Origin: Arabidopsis thaliana
Lineage: Eukaryota; Streptophyta; Magnoliopsida; Brassicales; Brassicaceae
Direction of reading: 5' to 3'
Assembly (NCBI RefSeq): GCF_000001735.4
Contig: NC_003074.8
Coordinates: 20,963,261-21,027,260, forward strand
DNA length: 64,000 nt
In this document: positions 11,236-22,956 of the stretch, one piece after another
How the letters are laid out: each line of letters starts with the position of its first letter
How positions within the stretch are numbered: position 1 is the stretch's first letter
Notes under the pieces: generated by a model
Databases searched by the model: none
Seen by the model: only the letters and a program-made list of their open reading frames with translations
Told to the model about the DNA's origin: nothing
Position numbers and translations under genes: made by a program

Positions 11236-12774
11236 ATCAAAAGTTTCTCTCTTTGTTGTATGTATGGAGGATACACAATTTTATATAAGAGAAAGGAGTT
11301 AGGAACAGAGGGGCAACACCACTTGTGGAGGCTTGTGCTCTTCCTACGAACAAATTGGTGAGAGAGGTTCTTTCTATTTATATAGAGCATCATATTCCGG
11401 ATCATGAGTTCGAATGAGCTTTTGTTTTTTTTTCCTGAAAATAATTAATTACTCCATTTATTTCTTTCCTTTTTAGTGACGTTGGCATTTTTATTTTTTC
11501 GGCTTACACCAAATCAACAGCAGAAAAATCAGATCAAATCAGGACAATACATAACACCATAACTATATAGTACTAGTTGTTAAATCCATATCAATTGTGT
11601 ACATATACAAATTTAATTAACATTTGTTTCAATATATACATATGATCAAAAGTCAAAATTAAACCGACGGAAATGGAAATAAAAATGCACACGTAAATGA
11701 CGAACAGTGAACACACAAATTCCAAAATCAATTCCAACTCTATCGTTATAAGTGTGACGAATGATTTGGATTTGTAGGGAAAGCAAAGAAGAAAGAAAAA
11801 ACAAGTGGACGGAGTGACTTACAAGTGGCAGCAGAAATAAAGTGGGACCTAGGCTTACGTTGTTTGTGGGACCCGCAGATGAAATAATGTCTGTAATTTG
11901 TTGCAAAAACTGCTTAATTACGAGAGTGGATTTGTTTTTGTTGGTGAGTAACCATATCCATAGGAATGTGATCCTAATTAAAATATTTCCTGTGAATGCT
12001 GATGCAATACATAGCAACAGAGAACCCAATAAATTAAAAAGATCAGCAAATCTCAGAGATTAATTATTGCGATATGTTTTTCTTATGAAAATATGTTGCA
12101 AGTGCTTCATTATTTAATAATTAAAAAAAAATCAAGTTGGGCATGATCCATTACCTCCTCTAGAATATGCATTAATATCACTTTATGTGAGACTATTGGA
12201 TACTTCTTGATAAAGTTAGGGAAGATTTTTGTGAAACTCATCTTCAAATCTATTTAATTTACCAGTAAATATATATAAAAAAATCCATTTAGACGTCATC
12301 TATAGATAACTGTTCCAAATGCTTCGACATATATGATCGATTCGAATATATTCTGGCTTTTTAGATTTGAGATTTTATGCTTCCAAACCCATGGATCACA
12401 TGCATATAAATCTGAACTATATTAATTGACACACGAAATGAACTGACCCGGTCCCATGGGAATAAAACATGGGTACATATATGGAGATGCTAAATTCTCG
12501 ATTATATAATTGTGATTATAGATTTGATTAGGAAAAAAATTAGATAGACAATAAGGATAAAGTGGGATGAAGAATGTGGGTGCGTTTTTGGTTACCAACT
12601 AGAAATGGAAACAAAGAGGCAAACAATTCCAAATGGGCATCTAATCACATTCCAGCATTTGCTAATTCATCTCTCTACCCACTCACTTTTTGGACTCAAG
12701 TTTTTCTTGTTAATGGCTTCGTGGTTGAATTTACCACTTACATTATATATACAACCGACTCTTATTCCATAATT

Positions 12775-12849
12775 CATAAAATGTTAAACATGCTCACATC
12801 GAAAGTATTCAGTATGAACTCTCACATAAAATGTTAAACATGCTTACAT
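12775..12849. repeat. 25-bp direct repeat, two copies 50 bp apart
   Basis: Copies at 12775-12799 and 12825-12849 differ at one base. Core shared: ATAAAATGTTAAACATGC. Confidence 0.8.
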
Positions 12850-15413
12850 TATTATTATTTCTTGGATTTTTTAACATGTATTATTCGAATTTGAACAGAG
12901 TGTTTGATACAACAACAAAACTATCAAACAATATGCTACATTTCATTGTCTTCTCTTTACTTTTTTTTTCCTTTCATTTTAATGTATATCGGACCTTCTT
13001 CATCTATAAAAACAAGCCTATATGATACTGTTCTACATAATCCTTGAGCAAATTTTATACATCAAAGAGAAAATTTATATAGAACATGAAGAATACTCGA
13101 GTACACTTCTTTGTATTAAAATATTATGCAGTTCTTTACAATCACCCTCCATAATAATATGTTGAAAGACCATGCTATCTGGAGGGTATGAAAGAAGGTT
13201 CAAAACTATAAATCCGATCCTCTGCCATCAATGTGCTTTATGTTCCTTCTAATGTCGAGGAACCTGGAAATAGATACTAATTTGATTTCTATATATTTTA
13301 AACAGAAAAAAAACATAGTTAAAAAAATAAATCAAACCTAAACTGAACTAGACTGTAGACTCTATTGGGTTGAGTTTCTCTTACTTTTCTCTGTGTCATT
13401 CTCCTACTTTATATTATTTTTATAGAATTTATCGTTTATGTTAACACGATTTTCCCGTGTAAATTTATATAAATTGAAGATTTAAAGGCGTGCAAAAGAT
13501 ATGGATAAAAAATGAAGAGAAACATAAAATAAAGTTTAGATTCCACCGGCCAATACTTTGGAATTATGGGATGTGAAAAGCGAAATGGGCCTCTTTTGCT
13601 TCTGCAGCTCTCTTTCGTTTGTCTCTTCCTCCGCTAAAAGATATAGTAACAATCGTATAAATTGATTCATTCAAGTAAAGGTTCACAATGTTGTACGTTC
13701 ACGTTACAGTTTATATTTTGATGAGAATTTATATATGTGAACATTGATCGTATTGGCTAAAAAGCCTAAAATATATACAACCCTTTTTTCCAGCAGCTAG
13801 AAAAATCTTTGTGCCAAATAATAATCGGCAACGTACAGCGTGATATATATTTGCATGCTCTCGTTTGTTACATTCAAACCAAAGTGAAAGTAACTGAAAT
13901 TAACAATCCAATTTTGATTGTTTCGGTTTTGTTAGAGAGTCAATTCTGTAGTGAATAATACCAAATAATTATTAGGAAACTGTTCAAAGTATCGTAACAC
14001 AAACTATTGATGATTTGATGGTCAAAGATTAAGCTCAAATAAGATATATGCATATATATATTGTTTTTCACGAAAAAGCTAAGGAAGTAAAAGAAAACAA
14101 GTATATTAATTAGTTTTACAAAAGTGTTCAAAAAGAGAATTGCTTTCATAAATAATGAAGTTTGACTGATTCATACTAATACAATGCACGTAGATCAATC
14201 ATAGATAACATATTCATAAGCATTTATATCATCAAAAGTTTTGATTTCTACTTTTTCCAAGCAAAGCAACAACGGTGCACCCTTCTTTTTCTCGTCGTCT
14301 TTGCTCTTTTCTGTGACGAAAATATTATTATTCTTCTTTTTCTTTTCCTTTTTTAAATTGGTAATAGGACATATAACAACTTCTAGCTTTAATTTTTTTA
14401 GTGTAACGTTTCGGTAGCAAACACATTCCCATATTATAGAAAAAGGTGTATGCTCACGCACTTTTTCTCCATCTTTTTCATAATATAATATTACTCTTTT
14501 GAAGAAAAGATATGTTAGATCTTTGATATTTGTTTGTATCCATGACCAGTTCTAGTATATCATCTCATCTCCAATACATTCATATCTCTATTTTATATAA
14601 TTGGATCTTCAGAAAACATTTATGTCTACTTGTCTAGTGGTCAAAACATTTTATGCACCACTGGTTTTAAAACAAAATAAGGTATCAAGTCTCAAACTCG
14701 ATAGACCAAGGTTATTAAACCTCTTTACAGAATACAGATGAGTTATGAGATATATATGGATCGTCAACTTTAGTTCTGATATTGGAATTATCTATGAATC
14801 TAATGAAATATCTAATGGATATTACTCTTAATCAAAAGATAAATATCTAATGGAGGTGTATTAAGATATTGACATGTAACGTAAAGTTTATGAGATGATT
14901 GAAGACAAAGATTCATGCGTGTGTTAAGAAAACACTTGACGATAAAGAGCAAAATCTCCATTCTTCATAAAAAACTGTATTATGGAAACCAATTTGTCCA
15001 TTTCATGGTTGTAACATCAGTTTCTTTACTACTGCAGATGATCGATGGAAAAGTGTTTTGGTCAAAGAATCCTTTTAAAAACATAACTATCTGAAAATAG
15101 CATAAGCATCGGACTCTTTTGTAAGTGCACAACGAAAAAATAAAATTCCAATAATTTGGGCAATCTTGTCGACTATATATCATTCAAATAATTGAAGTAT
15201 ATCTTATGTTATAGTAAATTTTAAAAGATGAATGATAGACAGGTTAATTAGGCATTCAAAATCAAAAGATTTTTACATTGTCTGATCAAAGTATAATCAC
15301 ATGTCATAATCTTTAGGTTTGTCTCAACTCTCAAGGGTTCAAAACTTGTTGAGTCGCTCACGCTAGAGATGTCGAATACGTACATACGATCTAATTATGA
15401 ACGTCTAAATCTG

Positions 15414-15427
15414 AAACGGTGTCGTTT
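15414..15427. promoter_or_regulatory. AAACGGTGTCGTTT motif upstream of CYP94D2
   Basis: The 14-mer AAACGGTGTCGTTT lies ~265 bases before the CYP94D2 ATG. This ACGGTGTCGT-type motif is over-represented in Arabidopsis promoters; its binding factor is not something I can name. TGGGCC-like sequence (TTGGGCC) follows at ~15522. Confidence 0.35.
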
Positions 15428-15613
15428 AGGTATAGAAGATCACAAAGTTTGCGTGGGCTTATGTGTAAGTCTTATTTGGATTTTAAGTTATCTAGACTTA
15501 TAATCTACTAAACCGACTATTTTGGGCCTTAAAGAAACCCACAAGTAAATTATTGATGTGAACTGCGTTTTGGTTTCACCTTATTCTCGATATTATTTCA
15601 TTGGTTCGGTTCA

Positions 15614-15635
15614 CGGTATGGTTTACACCGTACCG
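15614..15635. repeat. 22-nt imperfect inverted repeat before CYP94D2
   Basis: Arms CGGTATGGT and ACCGTACCG pair at 8 of 9 positions around a TTAC centre, 58 bases upstream of the ATG. It may form a leader hairpin or be a chance palindrome. Confidence 0.4.
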
Positions 15636-15692
15636 GAATACTTACCACTAAAAACTCTGTAGTGCGACGAAGAAGAAGAAGATAAAAAAAAA

Positions 15693-17252
15693 ATGGAGCA
15701 TTTCATCCTCATCTCCCTCCTCTGTTTCCCTATCGTCATCTTCTTCATCTTCTTCCCCAAGAATTCTTCTTCAGAATTTGGTTTCAAGTCGTATCCGATC
15801 GTTGGAAGCTTACCTGGTCTAGTGAATAACCGTCACCGATTCCTCGACTGGACGGTGGAAACTCTGTCTCGATGCCCAACCCAAACGGCGATTTTTCGGC
15901 GACCAGGGAAGCTGCAGTTCGTCATGACGGCGAATCCAGCTAACGTCGAGTATATGCTCAAGACGAAATTCGAAAGTTTCCCTAAAGGCGAACGGTTCAT
16001 CTCGATTCTCGAGGATTTTCTCGGCCGCGGGATTTTTAACTCCGACGGTGAGATGTGGTGGAAACAGAGGAAGACGGCCAGTTATGAATTCAGTACTAAA
16101 TCTCTCCGTGACTTCGTTATGAGCAACGTCACCGTCGAAATCAACACTAGGTATAATAATTCAATTTCACTTTCAATTTCAATTTCGTTACTGAGATTTT
16201 CTCTTTTCAGGCTTGTTCCAGTGTTAGCAGAAGCTGCAACCAACGGAAAATTGATAGATCTTCAAGACATATTGGAGCGGTTCGCGTTCGATAACATCTG
16301 TAAATTAGCTTTCAACGTTGATTCAGCTTGTCTCGGCGACGACGGAGCAGCCGGTGTAAACTTCATGCAGGCCTTTGAAACGGCGGCGACGATCATCTCG
16401 CAACGGTTTCAGTCTGTGATTTCGTATTCATGGAAGATTAAAAAGAAACTCAACATTGGATCAGAGAGAGTTCTGAGAGAATCAATCATGATCGTCCATA
16501 AATTCGCAGACGAGATCGTGCGTAACAGGATTGAACAAGGAAAGGTAAGTGATCACAAGGAAGATTTGCTTTCTCGGTTTATCAGCAAGGAGGAGATGAA
16601 TTCTCCGGAGATACTTCGTGATATTGTCATAAGTTTCATACTTGCAGGACGAGACACTACTTCCTCTGCTTTGAGCTGGTTCTTTTGGTTGCTCTCTATG
16701 CATCCAGAAGTGAAAGATAAGATTCTACAAGAGCTAAACTCGATTCGAGAACGAACAGGGAAGCGAATCGGGGAAGTTTACGGGTTTGAAGATCTTAAAC
16801 TGATGAATTATCTTCACGCAGCGATAACTGAATCTCTACGATTGTATCCGCCAGTGCCAGTGGATACAATGAGTTGTGCTGAGGACAATGTGTTGCCTGA
16901 TGGGACATTTATAGGGAAAGATTGGGGGATAAGCTATAACGCGTATGCGATGGGGAGGATGGAGAGTATTTGGGGGAAAGATTGCGATCGGTTTGATCCT
17001 GAGAGGTGGATTGATGAAACAAATGGTGGTTTTAGAGGTGAGAATCCTTATAAGTTTCCTGCGTTTCATGCGGGACCAAGGATGTGTTTAGGGAAGGAGA
17101 TGGCTTATATTCAGATGAAATCGATAGTCGCTGCGGTTTTAGAGAGGTTTGTGGTTGAGGTTCCAGGGAAGAAGGAGCGTCCTGAGATTCTAATGTCGGT
17201 GACACTTAGAATCAGAGGAGGTTTGAATGTGAGAGTACAAGAAAGATCTTGA
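15693..17252 (+). CDS. CYP94D2: CYP94D2, cytochrome P450 (fatty-acid hydroxylase clan 86)
   Basis: Coding exons 15693-16150 and 16211-17252 give 499 aa. An N-terminal ER anchor (LISLLCFPIVIFFIFF) is followed by a Pro-containing hinge. The I-helix oxygen-binding motif is AGRDTTS, the K-helix ExxR is ESLR, and the heme loop FHAGPRMCLG carries the axial Cys near residue 444. CYP94 enzymes omega-hydroxylate fatty acids, and some act on jasmonoyl-isoleucine; the D-subfamily substrate is not established to my knowledge. The 60-nt segment 16151-16210 has GT...AG ends and a T-rich 3' half, is a multiple of three and has no stop codon. Unspliced RNA would therefore encode a 519-aa protein with 20 low-complexity residues inserted. 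I prefer the spliced form because it restores family alignment (NTR-LVPVLAEAA). Matches At3g56630. Confidence 0.93.
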   Translation: MEHFILISLLCFPIVIFFIFFPKNSSSEFGFKSYPIVGSLPGLVNNRHRFLDWTVETLSRCPTQTAIFRRPGKLQFVMTANPANVEYMLKTKFESFPKGERFISILEDFLGRGIFNSDGEMWWKQRKTASYEFSTKSLRDFVMSNVTVEINTRYNNSISLSISISLLRFSLFRLVPVLAEAATNGKLIDLQDILERFAFDNICKLAFNVDSACLGDDGAAGVNFMQAFETAATIISQRFQSVISYSWKIKKKLNIGSERVLRESIMIVHKFADEIVRNRIEQGKVSDHKEDLLSRFISKEEMNSPEILRDIVISFILAGRDTTSSALSWFFWLLSMHPEVKDKILQELNSIRERTGKRIGEVYGFEDLKLMNYLHAAITESLRLYPPVPVDTMSCAEDNVLPDGTFIGKDWGISYNAYAMGRMESIWGKDCDRFDPERWIDETNGGFRGENPYKFPAFHAGPRMCLGKEMAYIQMKSIVAAVLERFVVEVPGKKERPEILMSVTLRIRGGLNVRVQERS

Positions 17253-18703
17253 GTTACTTGTTGTAGAAGCAACCTTTGTTTGCTCTTCTCATATCTTATA
17301 GCGACCATGACCATATTTTACTGTAAACAAACACGTTTTAGTGGATTATCAAAATACATTCTTGGTGTGACCAACAATGGTTGAACTGAAGTCGTGCACG
17401 CAGGGTCACATCGCATTTCAAGTTTAGTTTCATTTGTGTGTGCATTCGTGAGAAGTGTGAGCTTTCTTCTTGACTAAAGCTCGAACAAATCTTGGTCTGG
17501 GATCTTCAAAAACATAAATTAGTCTCACTTGGGCTCTATCCTCCTAGAGCATAACGGAGTCAAGACTCTTGGTAATCAATAGCTGAGCTATGAAAATTTG
17601 CCTAACCTAAACAGAGAGCCATACCACTTGGAGAATCAACTTGCTTAACACAGCTATTTTGAACTCATCTCTAAAATCTCATTCGTGTAAACTCAAAGAG
17701 AAATTAAGTACTACAAAAATATTTAACAAGTGCCATTTTTTGGTAATTAACACAACATTGAAATAAATAAAAAAACGTTCAAATGGTTGGAAGACGGAAA
17801 GAATCAAAGAACTAATCTATTTTGTTGTCCTTTCAGAAGAACAGTTTTCAGCTCACTAAATGATTTTTATGATTCTAAATTTTATGAATGATAATGAACC
17901 GAAAAAACAGTTTTGTCTAAAGACGAAATCACTGATTAGAGTGAGTGATTACACTTGTCTAATCTTTCTCAAATCAGGAATCCCACCGGACCGGTCAAAC
18001 CGATTTTAACCCTAAATTAACACTTTCCTGGCTATTGGATAGTAAACAATTCACTGAGAAAACCAAAAGCAACTATCTCTATCTCCTTCATCGGGCGACT
18101 TCGTCTTCTTCTTCGTTCGCTGTCAGATTTTTTTTTACCAAATTAACAATTTTTGAGTCTCCGTTGCCTCTCTCAGTTGAAGCGTCTTCCTTCTCTCTAT
18201 CGGTTAGATCTTCAGCTCGATTATCTTGTTTTTTTTTTCCTTAGATTGTGACCATTTCAATGCGTTAAGGATCACGCTTCATGATCATATCACTTTCTAT
18301 TTTAACCCTAAGAGTTTCCTTCTTCATTTTGTATATGGAACTTTGATCTGACGAAATGCAGAAATTCTCATTTCGAGATAGTTTTTTTTTTTTTAAGATT
18401 CGTTGATTTTGGATCCTATTTCCTGTCATTGTTGATTTTGTTAGATTAGGGTTACCAATCTGGGATAATTCTTCGCATTAATTTTCTTTACGATATTTTC
18501 CATTTTGTTGCTCAGGTTTCTGATTCTATGTTCCTGTAAAATTTTCCTTTAATGGCAATCGAAATCTTCAATTTTTTACGATACGATTGATTCTATACTG
18601 CAGATGATTTTTCCAGTTTTGGCTCATTCCTTGTCATAAATCTCGTCAAAATTCTTTACCTTGTCGTCTTATTTTTTTCCATTGATAATGCTTTTCTCTC
18701 AGA
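17253..18703. other. CYP94D2 3' UTR, spacer and SEC15A 5' leader
   Basis: Bases 17253-17380 look like 3' UTR. The middle is AT-rich without ORFs. From ~18060 the sequence is pyrimidine-rich leader, with intron-like stretches and an AG at 18702 just before the SEC15A ATG. A short frame at 18035-18244 is leader shadow. Confidence 0.5.
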
Positions 18704-21076
18704 ATGATGGAGGCCAAACCAAAAAGGAGGATTGTTACAGAGAATGGAGATACAGGTGAAGATTTAGTTCTTGCAACATTGATTGGAAACGGTGATGATG
18801 TAGGTCCTCTCGTTAGGCATGCTTTCGAAATGGGGAGGCCTGAGCCTCTCGTTCATCAGCTCAAAAATGTGGCGAGGAAGAAGGAAGCTGAAATTGAGGA
18901 TCTATGCAAGACTCACTATGAAGAATTTATTGTTGCAGTTGATGAGCTTCGTGGTGTGTTAGTTGACGCTGAAGAGCTTAAGAGTGATCTTGCAAGTGAC
19001 AATTTCCGTTTGCAAGAGGTTGGTAGTGCCTTATTGGTTAAACTGGAAGAGCTTCTCGAGTCTTATGCAGTCAAGAAGAATGTAACCGAAGCTATTAAAA
19101 TGTCGAAGATCTGCGTTCAAGCACTGGAGTTGTGTGTTAAATGTAATAGTTACATATCTGAAGGACAGTTTTACCATGCCCTGAAAACCATGGATTTGAT
19201 TGAGAAGAGTTACCTGAAGCTTATCCCACTTAAGGTTCTAAAGTTGGTTATAGAGAGAAGAATTCCAGTGATCAAGACTCACATTGAGAAAAAAGTGTGT
19301 AGCCAATTTAATGAATGGCTTGTTCACATTAGGAGTTCCTCTAAAAATATTGGACAGACTGCTATTGGCCTCACCGCTTCAGCTCGCCAGAGGGAAGAAG
19401 AAATGCTGGAACGTCAGAGGAGAGCAGAGGAACAGAATACAGGTGGTTTGGGAGAATTGGCATACACTTTAGATGTTGAAGACTCGGAACAAGACTCTGT
19501 ATTGAAGTTTGATCTGACACCTCTGTATCGAGCTTATCACATCCACACTATTCTTGGAGTCCCAGAACGGTTCCGTGACTATTACTATGAGAATAGGCTA
19601 CTACAGCTCCAATCAGATCTGCAGATCACTTATACACAGCCATTTGTGGAATCATACCAAACATTTCTAGCCCAGGTTGCAGGATATTTCATTGTGGAGG
19701 ATCGGGTGATTAGGACAGCTGGAGATTTCTTGTTGGCTGATCAAGTTGAGACAATGTGGGAAACAGCCATTTCCAAAATTGTAGCCATATTGGAGAACCA
19801 ATTTGCCAGAATGGATTCGCCTACTCATCTGCTTTTGGTGAAAGATTATGTAACTCTCCTTGGCACAACCCTTAGACAGTACGGTTATGAAGTGGGTCCA
19901 GTTCTTGATGCCCTTGACAAGAGCCGAGATAAATACCACGAGCTTCTTCTTGAAGAGTGTCGAAAGCAAATTGTGACTGCTATTACAGAGGACACTTATC
20001 AGCAGATGGTAATCAAGAAGGAAGCTGACTATGAAAACAATGTCTTGTCGTTTAATCTTCAGACCTCAGACATTATGCCGGCTTTCACTTACATTGCGCC
20101 CTTCTCTTCTATGGTGCCAGATGTTTGCCGCATCATCAGGTCATACATAAAAGGATCTGTTGATTACTTGTCCTATGGAGTGAACACTAATTTTTTCAGT
20201 GTTCTGAGGAAGTACCTCGACAAAATCTTGATTGATGTATTGAACGAAGTTATCCTCGAGACGATTAGCAACAATTCAATTGGTGTATCTCAAGCTATGC
20301 AGATTGCAGCAAACATATCTTTCCTCGAAAAGGCCAGTGATTATTTTCTCCGACATGCAGCTCAACTTTGTGGCATCCCAAGCCGATCAGTTGAGAGGCC
20401 TCAAGCTAGTTTAGCTGCAAAGGTTGTCCTCAAAACATCAAGAGACGCAGCCTATCTTGCTTTGTTGAATGTGGTTAACACCAAGTTGGACGAGTTCATG
20501 AAGCTCACAGAAAATGTTAACTGGACTACAGAGGAAATGCCACAAGGGCCGCACGAGTACATAAACGAGGTTGTTATATACCTCGAGACTGTTATGTCAA
20601 CGGCACAACAGATCCTCCCAATGGATGCCTTATACAAAGTTGGAGTTGGGGCTATCGAACATATCTCAAACTCCATCGTCTCTACATTCCTCAGCGATAG
20701 CATCAAGAGATTCAATGCTAATGCAGTCTCGGCCATTAACCACGATCTGAGAGTGATAGAAAACTTTGCTGATGAGAGATATCACTCAAGCGGGTTAAAT
20801 GAGATCTACAAAGAAGGAAGCTTTAGAAGCTATCTGGTTGAAGCTAGGCAGTTGATAAACCTGTTGTCGAGTAGCCAACCCGAGAACTTCATGAACCCGG
20901 TGATTAGAGAGAGGAACTACAACACTTTGGATTACAAGAAAGTGGCTACGATCTGCGAGAAGTTTAAGGATTCTGCAGACGGGATATTCGGAAGCCTGGC
21001 TAATAGAAACACAAAGCTGACAGCCAAGAAGAAATCGATGGACATGCTCAAGAAGAGACTCAAGGAATTTAACTGA
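18704..21076 (+). CDS. SEC15A: SEC15A, exocyst complex subunit
   Basis: Uninterrupted 790-aa frame in one exon. Start MMEAKPKRR follows a leader rich in pyrimidines; the first Met is used. The N-terminal third is charged and helical ([33 protein letters not shown]), typical of exocyst CorEx coiled coils. The C-terminal two thirds match the Sec15 domain, with segments such as [27 protein letters not shown], and the basic ending [16 protein letters not shown]. Sec15 links Rab GTPases on secretory vesicles to the octameric exocyst at the plasma membrane; plant roles include polar growth and cell-plate formation. Length matches the family. Corresponds to At3g56640. Nothing is disrupted. Confidence 0.95.
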   Translation: MMEAKPKRRIVTENGDTGEDLVLATLIGNGDDVGPLVRHAFEMGRPEPLVHQLKNVARKKEAEIEDLCKTHYEEFIVAVDELRGVLVDAEELKSDLASDNFRLQEVGSALLVKLEELLESYAVKKNVTEAIKMSKICVQALELCVKCNSYISEGQFYHALKTMDLIEKSYLKLIPLKVLKLVIERRIPVIKTHIEKKVCSQFNEWLVHIRSSSKNIGQTAIGLTASARQREEEMLERQRRAEEQNTGGLGELAYTLDVEDSEQDSVLKFDLTPLYRAYHIHTILGVPERFRDYYYENRLLQLQSDLQITYTQPFVESYQTFLAQVAGYFIVEDRVIRTAGDFLLADQVETMWETAISKIVAILENQFARMDSPTHLLLVKDYVTLLGTTLRQYGYEVGPVLDALDKSRDKYHELLLEECRKQIVTAITEDTYQQMVIKKEADYENNVLSFNLQTSDIMPAFTYIAPFSSMVPDVCRIIRSYIKGSVDYLSYGVNTNFFSVLRKYLDKILIDVLNEVILETISNNSIGVSQAMQIAANISFLEKASDYFLRHAAQLCGIPSRSVERPQASLAAKVVLKTSRDAAYLALLNVVNTKLDEFMKLTENVNWTTEEMPQGPHEYINEVVIYLETVMSTAQQILPMDALYKVGVGAIEHISNSIVSTFLSDSIKRFNANAVSAINHDLRVIENFADERYHSSGLNEIYKEGSFRSYLVEARQLINLLSSSQPENFMNPVIRERNYNTLDYKKVATICEKFKDSADGIFGSLANRNTKLTAKKKSMDMLKKRLKEFN

Positions 21077-21546
21077 TTCTCAATAAACACTAGTAGGTCC
21101 TGACCTTCCCACTCACATCATCATCATCGTCATCATTATCCTTTAGCTTTACTATTCCCTTAATTTGCTTCTTCTGGTTAACCTCTAATCTTGTTTATGT
21201 CTTTCTTCTTCTTTTCTCTGTTTTTGTTCTATGATCCAATTCATTAATCAATTTCAGTTTTGTCCTAATCGACAAAATTCATCTTTATGGCTCACAGGCT
21301 CAGGATTAATCTTTAGTGTAGAATGAATTGATAATCTAAGTTAAAGAGCTTCTAGCTTTTAGATTCAAATTATTGATGAAAGTTGCACAACAAGCCTGGA
21401 TTGGGAGGATATTTACGTATTTTCTCTATCTGTGTGGACCGGAGACTCCATTTGTCTTCCAAGTCACCTTATCCAAAGTGTCACCAAAACCTGAAAACTT
21501 TCAACCTCAAAAAATCCAAACTTGAGCTTTGTATTCCGACAAAAAA
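21077..21546. other. Intergenic: SEC15A 3' UTR and PPD6 promoter
   Basis: A T-rich 3' UTR probably ends by ~21270. The remainder is a short promoter and leader. No other feature seen. Confidence 0.5.
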
Positions 21547-22653
21547 ATGGCGACTGCGTCTCTAGTTCCGACATCTAAAATCTTCTCTGTCTCTCCGAAA
21601 TCCTCAGCTTCGATTAAAGCAAGGAGCAGAGTAGTTGTTGCATCGTCGCAACAACAACAACAACCAAGAAGGAGAGAGCTTCTGCTGAAATCGGCGGTGG
21701 CGATTCCGGCGATTCTGCAATTGAAGGAAGCTCCGATATCAGCGGCGCGTGAGGTGGAAGTTGGATCGTACTTACCTCTGTCTCCGTCTGATCCTTCTTT
21801 CGTCCTGTTTAAAGCCAAACCTTCAGATACTCCTGCTCTCCGCGCAGGTGATGCCTAATCCCACTCTCCCTGTTCTGCATCGTCCGTTAACTTAAATGTA
21901 TTTTGATTATCAATCTAAACAAAGTTAAGTTGCGTAATTTAGTTAGTGTTGGTGAGTTACTTAGTTCAGTTTTGGCTTGTTCACAACTTTACCGTTTGAT
22001 ATGATTGGTGTTATTAACTTTTAAATTAATGATCTTTGAAATCTAGTCTGGTTGCAGGAAATGTTCAGCCCTATCAGTTTGTTCTACCGCCGAATTGGAA
22101 ACAGTTGCGAATAGCCAATATTTTGTCAGGTAATTACTGTCAACCGAAATGTGCAGAGCCATGGATCGAAGTGAAGTTTGAGAACGAGAAGCAAGGCAAG
22201 GTTCAAGTAGTTGCATCTCCTTTAATCCGCTTAACCAACAAACCAAATGCAACTATTGAAGATCTCGGTGAGCCTGAGAAAGTGATTGCTTCTCTTGGTC
22301 CTTTTGTCACCGGAAACTCTTATGACTCTGATGAACTTTTGAAGACTTCAATCGAAAAAATTGGAGATCAAACGGTAATGACACAACAAGTGAAGTGATT
22401 GCTTCTCTGACTGATCAATCATTGAGGAAAGTTTCTGATCATTTTTTTTTTTGGTTTATGTCTTCTTGTGTTTTTATGACAGTACTATAAGTATGTGTTG
22501 GAGACGCCATTTGCGCTCACGGGAAGTCACAATCTTGCAAAAGCGACAGCAAAGGGAAGCACGGTTGTTTTGTTTGTTGTAAGTGCTACTGAAAAGCAAT
22601 GGCAGAGCTCACAGAAGACTCTTGAAGCCATTCTTGATTCTTTTCAACTGTAA
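21547..22653 (+). CDS. PPD6: PsbP domain protein 6 (thylakoid lumen)
   Basis: Exons 21547-21847, 22058-22374 and 22483-22653 give 262 aa. Start MATASLVPTSK is chosen over an upstream in-frame ATG at 21529 because it begins a Ser/Ala-rich plastid transit peptide. A second targeting element follows: twin arginine (PRRRELLLKSAVAIPAIL) and a cleavage-like ISAA, so a bipartite signal and Tat import to the lumen are likely. The mature PsbP-like fold starts around YLPLSPSDPSFVLF. A Cys pair, NYCQPKCAEPW, sits in an insertion; PPD6 is reported to carry a disulphide and to be a thioredoxin target. PsbP-domain proteins assist photosystem assembly; PPD6's exact job is unclear. Matches At3g56650. Convergent with bZIP49 about 300 bases away. 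Confidence 0.93.
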
Positions 22654-22956
22654 ATCAGAGTTTTTGTTATGACTCTGGACTTGAGAAACTAAAGAGCAAA
22701 CAGTTTATGCTAAGGAGTGTCTGTGCGTAGTAACATTAACTCATTCTTTTCTACTGTAAATTCGAGCTATGACTCTGAGACAGATCTCAGTGGTTTATGC
22801 TCAGCATGTCTTTGTTGTTGTATAACTTTCTCAGGTATAAAAGAACAAAAGATTACAAGGTTAGGATTCCTATATCTCGATTCAAGAACCGAACTCTGAC
22901 TCCAATACATTGTGTGGAAACTCCCTTCTTCGTATGGTTTCTACATACAGAGCAAG
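22654..22956. other. Short convergent gap between PPD6 and bZIP49
   Basis: Only 303 bases separate the two stop codons, so the 3' UTRs of PPD6 (+) and bZIP49 (-) probably overlap and could make complementary transcripts. A short open frame at 22717 has no support. Confidence 0.5.

Larger units (their letters stand above)
11236..15692. other. 4.4-kb gene-free, AT-rich stretch
   Basis: Between UMAMIT10 (divergent, left) and CYP94D2 (right). Open frames here are short, low-complexity and lack domains or splice-compatible partners. It contains a 25-bp direct repeat (12775-12849) and, near the right end, promoter-like motifs of CYP94D2. No tRNA, snRNA or transposase remnant was recognised by eye. 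Confidence 0.55.

Noticed and set aside
11646-12029. 127-aa minus-strand open frame in the gene-free stretch
   Set aside because: Hydrophobic, low-complexity, no plausible promoter or partner exons.
14640-14710. tRNA- or SINE-like look of a TCTAGTGGTCAAAAC segment
   Set aside because: No A-box/B-box spacing or cloverleaf could be drawn.
16151-16210. Treating CYP94D2 as a single 519-aa exon
   Set aside because: The insert has GT-AG ends and a T-rich 3' half, and interrupts a conserved alignment block; spliced 499 aa is preferred, with retention kept as a finding.
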